Positions 5,548 to 8,687 of a DNA stretch of 8,687 nucleotides are shown piece by piece. Source of the DNA: Microcaldota archaeon. GTDB lineage: Archaea; Micrarchaeota; Micrarchaeia; Anstonellales; Anstonellaceae. The number at the start of each line of letters is the position of its first letter. Position 1 is the stretch's first letter. The notes beneath the pieces are model-generated. The model worked only from the letters and a program-made list of their open reading frames with translations, was not told the origin of the DNA and did no database searches. The translations under genes and the position numbers were made by a program. The DNA is taken from positions 1 through 8,687 of the forward strand of contig JAHFEN010000015.1 of assembly GCA_023248455.1 (NCBI GenBank), written 5' to 3'.

Positions 5548-5999
5548 GTGAGAAGAAGCCACAGCGTAGGAATAAATGCCTTTCACCTTGAGTGGTGCCC
5601 AAAATACCGGTACAAAGTTTTGGGTAGAAACATACTGCTGCCAGTTCTGACTGAAAGTCTGCTGGAGACTGCAAAACCTACATCATCCATATTTTTGCAA
5701 TGGAAATTTCCCCCGACCACCGCCACATGTCCGTGAACTTGCCTCCGACGCTTGCAGTTGCAATCCAGCTTTTCAAGGGCAGAAGTTCCAAGGCAATTTT
5801 TGCAGCATGTCCCTCATTCAGGAATATGTTCAGAAAGGGGCACTTCTGGAGCAGGGGCAGCTTCTACAGGTCAGTAAGCAACGTTGGTGCTGACACAATT
5901 TACAGGCACATAACAGAACACAGGGCAAAATAGCTTTCCACTTCAGTTGTGAAGGTGCAAAAGATGTTTGACCAAATGAGCCTGGTTTCCTTCAAATAG
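5548..5999 (+). pseudogene. tnpA: IS200/IS605 family transposase TnpA (Y1_Tnp), disrupted
   Basis: The start region reads GTG then RRSHSVGINAFHLEWCPKYR, typical of archaeal TnpA. At 5677-5678 a codon has lost one base; restoring it joins ...ESLLETAK to YIIHIFAMEISPDHRHM in the next frame. That frame continues with NLPPTLAVAIQLFKGRSS, FRKGHFWSRGSFYRSVSNVGADTIYRHITEHRAK and a TAG at 5931. Past the TAG the same frame runs to DQMSLVSFK and a second stop at 5997, a tail common in TnpA, so 5931 is probably a premature stop. The HUH motif reads HRH. The helix that should present the catalytic Tyr reads IYRHITEH where relatives have I-x-x-Y-I, so the Tyr seems changed to His (CAC). The reconstructed length, about 150 residues, is normal. 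Family call certain; inactivity strongly supported. Confidence 0.85.
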
Positions 6000-6004
6000 G
6001 AAAA

Positions 6005-6024
6005 CTGCGCCCTTCAGGGCGCAG
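6005..6024. repeat. Perfect hairpin at the IS right end
   Basis: CTGCGCCCT (6005-6013) pairs over nine bases with AGGGCGCAG (6016-6024) around the two-base loop TC. It begins five bases after the extended tnpA frame ends. The CCCTTCAGGG core is characteristic of IS200/IS605 right ends, where it is the single-stranded structure bound by TnpA. It could also act as a weak terminator. Confidence 0.7.
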
Positions 6025-6082
6025 ATATTTATAAGAGCTAATGTAGGATGCGAAAAGAAAAACCACTTGGGCAGATGCCTGG

Positions 6083-6125
6083 CGCTAAAGAAAAAGAAAA
6101 AAAAGGAAAAAGGGAAAAAAATCCC
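6083..6125 (-). terminator. T-rich terminator after pilin copy 2
   Basis: Read on the minus strand just past the stop, a GGGA/TCCC hairpin with a T loop leads into a long T-rich tract ending in TTTAGCG. It is the counterpart of the terminator after copy 1, showing that the duplicated unit includes the terminator. Confidence 0.65.
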
Positions 6126-6590
6126 TTAAGCTGTTACCTTGCCGGTCAGGGTGCCTGTGGTTGTGTAGTTAAAGTTCGAGTTCATGTCGATATAGGCAAT
6201 TGTCACCTTGGCGGTGTAGCCGGTTCCAGCTGTTGAATTTGCAAAGCCGGAAATGCTTATCTGGTCAGACATTGCGCCTGTCCCAAGCGTCGCTGGAGTT
6301 ACGGCGACTGAGTTCACCTCAGACACTCCGCTTATCGTCGCATTCACGCTGTTGACGCTTATTGGCTGACCCACCTGGTTGCTCACTTTCATGGTAAGTG
6401 TCCCTGTGGGGCTGAATTTCCACCCAGACACTGCCACTCCAGAAAACCCTGCTGCTTTGCTTCCGACGAAATTGCTCACGTCGAATATGCCGAGAGCAAA
6501 CAGCACGGCCGCAATTATCACAACTAAAGCAATTGCCCATCCGTACGTCATCAGGAAGTCAAGCGCTGCTTGTCCTTTCCTAAAACTCAT
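6126..6590 (-). CDS. Class III signal peptide pilin-like protein, copy 2 (inverted paralogue)
   Basis: A 154-residue pilin-like protein closely similar to copy 1. Its leader MSFRKG is followed by QAALDFLMTYGWAIALVV, with likely cleavage after G6 and a hydrophobic core helix to about residue 35. Signal region, helix and three inner blocks (GSKAAGFSGV, VGQPISVNSVNATISGV, GFANSTAGTGYTA) are almost unchanged. Differences cluster in the outer domain, at about residues 58-72 and 88-93 and near the C-terminus, as expected for surface-exposed loops. DNA differs widely at third codon positions, so the duplication is old or the copies have been diverging. The ATG at 6590 is preceded on the minus strand by GGTGAT and, farther up, a TTTATAAATAA box (6618-6628). 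It is probably a second subunit of the same filament or an alternately expressed form. Confidence 0.88.
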   Translation of the reverse strand: MSFRKGQAALDFLMTYGWAIALVVIIAAVLFALGIFDVSNFVGSKAAGFSGVAVSGWKFSPTGTLTMKVSNQVGQPISVNSVNATISGVSEVNSVAVTPATLGTGAMSDQISISGFANSTAGTGYTAKVTIAYIDMNSNFNYTTTGTLTGKVTA

Positions 6591-6712
6591 CTGATCACCG
6601 ACAGGAATTGGAATGTATTATTTATAAACATGACGAACGGCTGTGATACTTGATAGCTTTGCATGTTTGATCTTTTTTGGCAGGAGAATTCTTCGGGCAA
6701 TTCCGCCGGACT

Positions 6713-6722
6713 AATATTTATT
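6713..6722 (+). promoter_or_regulatory. TATA-like box for the KaiC-like gene unit
   Basis: AATATTTATT lies about 90 bases before ATG 6813, too far for that gene alone to be leaderless, but about 30 bases before ATG 6749 of a short upstream frame. Transcription would then begin close to that ATG, giving a leader of 60-70 bases that carries the short frame. Confidence 0.45.
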
Positions 6723-6748
6723 AAGTTATCAAGCGATGATTGGCTCGC

Positions 6749-6808
6749 ATGAAATACCAGACGCGAGTTCCACTGAATAAGGGGCGCTGGGCGACGTCCG
6801 AGGGCTGA
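6749..6808 (+). CDS. Possible 19-residue upstream frame (leader peptide)
   Basis: ATG 6749 opens a short frame, MKYQTRVPLNKGRWATSEG, that stops at 6806-6808, four bases before the ATPase ATG at 6813. Its ATG is where a leaderless transcript from the TATA-like box at 6713 would start. The stop region (GGGCTGATAAGATG) resembles the GGTGATAAGATG start region of the pilin gene, so the short frame could feed ribosomes to the ATPase by coupling. Nothing in its sequence shows a function, and a chance frame is quite possible. A second 14-residue frame from ATG 6736 overlaps it. Confidence 0.25.
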   Translation: MKYQTRVPLNKGRWATSEG

Positions 6809-6812
6809 TAAG

Positions 6813-7823
6813 ATGGCGGACATGAGGAAAATAGCACGGGTGCAGACCGGCCTTGCTGGCCTGGATAATGTGTTGCAGGGAGGGCTGCCTACTGGCAGCG
6901 TCACGCTCCTTTCTGGCGCCTGCGGCACCGGCAAGAGCACACTTGCCATGCAGTTTTTGTACAACGGGGCGAAATACATGGGCGAGCCCGGCGTTTATGT
7001 GACCCTTGAGGAAGACCCGAAAAAACTCATCGAGAATATGACCCTTTTTGGCTGGGGCGTGGATGATCTTATCGCGAAGAAGAAGCTCATGGTCATCAAG
7101 CCCGAAGTATATAAGTTCGAATCAATAAAGCAGATAATTTCCGATGCAATCGACAAGATACACGCCAAGCGGCTGGTGGTCGACTCCTACTCGGTGCTGC
7201 TCACGTATTTCTCCGACCCGTACGAAATAAGGAACGGACTGGTGCAGCTGGACCGAGAAATCAAGAAGATGGAATGCACCGCTCTTGTCATTTCAGACAT
7301 CAAGGACAATTCCGAAATATTCTCAACCACCGGCGTGGAGGAGTTCATAGTTGACGGGGTGATAGTGCTATACCTCATTAAAAGCCACAGCCACCCGTTT
7401 GAGTTCGAGCGCGCCATATCGGTCAGGAAGATGCGTGCCACGCACCATCCGCTCAAGACCTATCCGTTCCAAATTACAAAGGAAGGCATAACCATCGGCG
7501 GCAAGCACATCACCGGACCGCTTCACGGGAGCCACAGCGGGGTCGGGACAATGGCCGAGCATATAGAGCCACTTGAGAAGCAGGTTAAGGCGCCTGCCGC
7601 AGAAAAGAAGGAACGTGAAAAGACGCACTCGCCCAAAAAAAAGACGGAAAGCAATGCAAAAACGAAGGCGAAGATAAAACAAGGCAAGCCTGCCAAGGCG
7701 AAAAAAAAGACGGTTCCGAAAAAGGCGGGGCGCGAGCCTCGGAGTTCCACTTCCATAGACATAAAAGCGCTCAGAGCACCTGGCGCACAGATAGGCCACA
7801 GTTGGAAATGGAGACATCTTTGA
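6813..7823 (+). CDS. KaiC/RadA-superfamily ATPase (single domain) with lysine-rich C-terminal tail
   Basis: A 336-residue cytoplasmic protein. Residues 1-235 form one KaiC-like RecA-fold domain: RVQTGLAGLDNVLQGGLPTGS (9-29), Walker A GACGTGKST (35-43), the paired catalytic Glu in VTLEEDP (E66, E67) and Walker B RLVVDS (120-125). It then carries VRKMRATHHP (204-213), a conserved motif after the core. The family includes circadian KaiC, RAD55-like proteins and FlaH, the ATP-binding regulator of the archaeal flagellum motor. Only one of KaiC's two domains is present. From about 257 to 310 it is a Lys/Ala/Pro-rich, very basic tail like a nucleic-acid-binding or histone-H1-type tail. An in-frame ATG at 6822 could be an alternative start. 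Five bases separate its stop from the next gene, an exported class III protein, so the two probably form an operon tied to the cell surface. Confidence 0.88.
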   Translation: MADMRKIARVQTGLAGLDNVLQGGLPTGSVTLLSGACGTGKSTLAMQFLYNGAKYMGEPGVYVTLEEDPKKLIENMTLFGWGVDDLIAKKKLMVIKPEVYKFESIKQIISDAIDKIHAKRLVVDSYSVLLTYFSDPYEIRNGLVQLDREIKKMECTALVISDIKDNSEIFSTTGVEEFIVDGVIVLYLIKSHSHPFEFERAISVRKMRATHHPLKTYPFQITKEGITIGGKHITGPLHGSHSGVGTMAEHIEPLEKQVKAPAAEKKEREKTHSPKKKTESNAKTKAKIKQGKPAKAKKKTVPKKAGREPRSSTSIDIKALRAPGAQIGHSWKWRHL

Positions 7824-7828
7824 GCTGA

Positions 7829-8687
7829 ATGCCGGACCCAGGCACGGTGTATCATTTGAAAGCGCAGGCATCGTTGGAGCAGCTGGTTGTCATTGCGGTA
7901 GCGATCGCATTCATATCCATCGCCTTTTACATTGGAGCGAATTATTCGGCAGACAGCAGCAGGATTTCGCAGGCAGAGGATGCGGTGCAGCGCCTGGCTG
8001 CGGGCGCTGACCACGTATATGCCCTGGGCCCGAACTCCAAGGAGTATGTGACGGTGTATTTGCCGGAGGACCTGGTTAGCCTGGATGCCTCGGGCAAGCG
8101 CATACTGATGGTACTACGAACCAGCGCAGGGGGTAACACAGACGTGTTTGCTTATACCAAGGGGAACCTGATATCAGCACTGCCATCCTACAGGGGCAAG
8201 CAGAAAATACTCATTGAATACCTTGCAAACGGGAAAGTCAGCCTGGGACAGGCCGGGCTTTCATGCTCGCCCTCACTTGTCACGCGGGCGTTTAATGCAG
8301 GGGACAGCGCAAACGACACGATAACTGTCACAAATTACGCGGACTACAATGTGACGGGAATAAACGCCACTGTCAGCGGCTATGCCAGCTTGCTCTCCGT
8401 AACCCAGCCGCCCATTGAAATCGACCAGGGCCATAACGCCAGCATGGCGATAAATTACCATATCCCTTCCAACCTTCCGACCGGAGTTTACGGTGCAGTG
8501 GTCACAATCAACTCCGGCAACGATGGCTCGTGCATCTCGCAGCTGACTGTGAATGTGAACGGGAACTCCAGCTGCTCGGCGCTGTGTGCAGGGCAGGGCT
8601 ACAACTCTGGGATCTGCAGGGCCTCGCCCGCATCATGCATGGCTAATGGTGAGGACTACAAGCCTGGCAACGACTATTCCTGCTCGT
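7829..8687 (+). CDS. Large secreted class III signal protein with Ig-like and Cys-rich regions, 3' end outside window
   Basis: The frame starts at ATG 7829, directly after an in-frame TGA, and stays open for 286 codons to the window edge. The N-terminus contains HLKAQASLEQLVVIAVAIAF, a class III pilin-type signal with likely cleavage after A12 and a hydrophobic helix to about residue 36. Next come a mixed region (37-145), a beta-rich Ig-like segment (about 146-245, with GDSANDTITVTNYADYNVTG and PTGVYGAVVTI) and the start of a Cys-rich region (about 246-286, at least six Cys, with SALCAGQGYNSGIC). Sequons include NDT, NVT, NAT, NAS and NSS. It is probably a glycosylated surface or filament-associated adhesin-like protein. 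The GTG at 7847 is a weaker alternative start that would shorten the leader. It follows the KaiC-like ATPase by five bases. The total length is unknown. Confidence 0.8.
   Translation, partial: MPDPGTVYHLKAQASLEQLVVIAVAIAFISIAFYIGANYSADSSRISQAEDAVQRLAAGADHVYALGPNSKEYVTVYLPEDLVSLDASGKRILMVLRTSAGGNTDVFAYTKGNLISALPSYRGKQKILIEYLANGKVSLGQAGLSCSPSLVTRAFNAGDSANDTITVTNYADYNVTGINATVSGYASLLSVTQPPIEIDQGHNASMAINYHIPSNLPTGVYGAVVTINSGNDGSCISQLTVNVNGNSSCSALCAGQGYNSGICRASPASCMANGEDYKPGNDYSCS

Larger units (their letters stand above)
5381..6024 (+). mobile_element. Decayed IS200/IS605-family insertion sequence (tnpA only), ends approximate
   Basis: A TnpA (Y1/HUH transposase) pseudogene is flanked by a structured left region and a right-end hairpin whose CCCTTCAGGG core recurs in the right ends of IS200/IS605 elements. 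About 640-700 bases is normal for TnpA-only IS200 elements. No TnpB gene, terminal inverted repeats or target duplication are seen, and this family has neither repeats nor duplications. The boundaries given are the outermost hairpins; the true ends could be some tens of bases outside. The element sits exactly between the terminators of the two inverted pilin genes. Since its transposase is broken, it could only move with help from another copy. Confidence 0.75.
6591..6812. other. Divergent intergenic region between pilin copy 2 and the KaiC-like gene
   Basis: These 222 bases hold two outward promoters. The minus-strand TATA (6618-6628) serves pilin copy 2. The plus-strand AATATTTATT (6713-6722) serves the rightward genes. 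A short frame at 6749-6808 lies just ahead of the ATPase gene and is listed separately. The bases at 6640-6710 show nothing recognisable. Confidence 0.5.

Noticed and set aside
5934..5999. Remnant of a TnpB gene after tnpA
   Set aside because: The bases read better as the in-frame TnpA tail after an early stop, ending in a QMSLVSF-type C-terminus; no TnpB motif is visible.
6048..6236. Lys-rich 62-residue plus-strand frame with a TATA-like box at 6025-6034
   Set aside because: Spacing to the ATG is plausible, but the frame is made of the antisense of the pilin copy 2 terminator and 3' end, so its Lys content comes from the poly-A complement of the T tract.
4821..6590. Phase-variable invertible cassette with recombinase
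   Set aside because: No site-specific recombinase gene or short inverted sites were found in the window, and the pilin DNA copies differ too much for an obvious switch; kept only as a test in the findings.
7368..7871. 167-residue minus-strand frame over the ATPase gene
   Set aside because: Antisense to the Lys-rich tail; its Phe/Leu-rich look is the complement of AAG/AAA codons, not a membrane protein.

Overview
The window reads as a piece of an archaeal chromosome. Four things point that way: an archaeal-type riboflavin synthase (RibC), TATA-like boxes about 25-35 bases ahead of many start codons (often with no room for a leader, so probably leaderless mRNAs), Shine-Dalgarno sites of the GGTGAT/GAGGTG type, and three proteins with archaeal class III (type IV pilin-like) signal peptides. 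The compact layout, the 'RKGQAALDFLMTYGWA' pilins and the mixed archaeal/bacterial gene stock suggest a DPANN lineage such as Micrarchaeota or Diapherotrites. That placement is inference.

Layout. (1) 1-407, minus: a hydrogenase-maturation-protease-like (M52) gene that runs off the left edge. It shares a short, near-symmetrical TATA region with the divergent ribB. (2) 460-3235, plus: four riboflavin genes, ribB (DHBP synthase), ribC (archaeal riboflavin synthase), ribH (lumazine synthase) and ribD (bifunctional deaminase/reductase). With ribulose-5-phosphate and a GTP-derived pyrimidine they would give riboflavin, except that the GTP cyclohydrolase step and the pyrimidine-phosphate phosphatase step are not encoded by a recognised gene here. 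(3) 3225-4767: two histidine-phosphatase-superfamily genes. One is minus-strand and resembles BPG-dependent phosphoglycerate mutase; its end overlaps the end of ribD. The other is plus-strand and PhoE/CobC-like. Either could be an ordinary housekeeping enzyme or the missing riboflavin-pathway phosphatase. (4) 4821-6590: two closely related class III pilin-like genes in convergent (inverted) orientation, each followed by a similar T-rich terminator. Between them lies a decayed IS200/IS605-type insertion with a tnpA pseudogene carrying a frameshift, a probable catalytic Tyr-to-His change and an early stop, plus terminal hairpins. (5) 6813-8687, plus: a KaiC/RadA-like single-domain ATPase with a lysine-rich tail, closely followed by a large secreted, class III-anchored, Ig-like/Cys-rich surface protein that runs off the right edge. 

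The left half is cofactor metabolism. The right half concerns the cell surface: pilin-like subunits, a pilus-motor-like or signalling ATPase, and an exported filament-type protein. The strongest leads are the hybrid riboflavin cluster with adjacent phosphatases, the inverted pilin pair enclosing a dead IS, and the ATPase/surface-protein pair. I found no CRISPR array, tRNA, rRNA or recognisable defence system.
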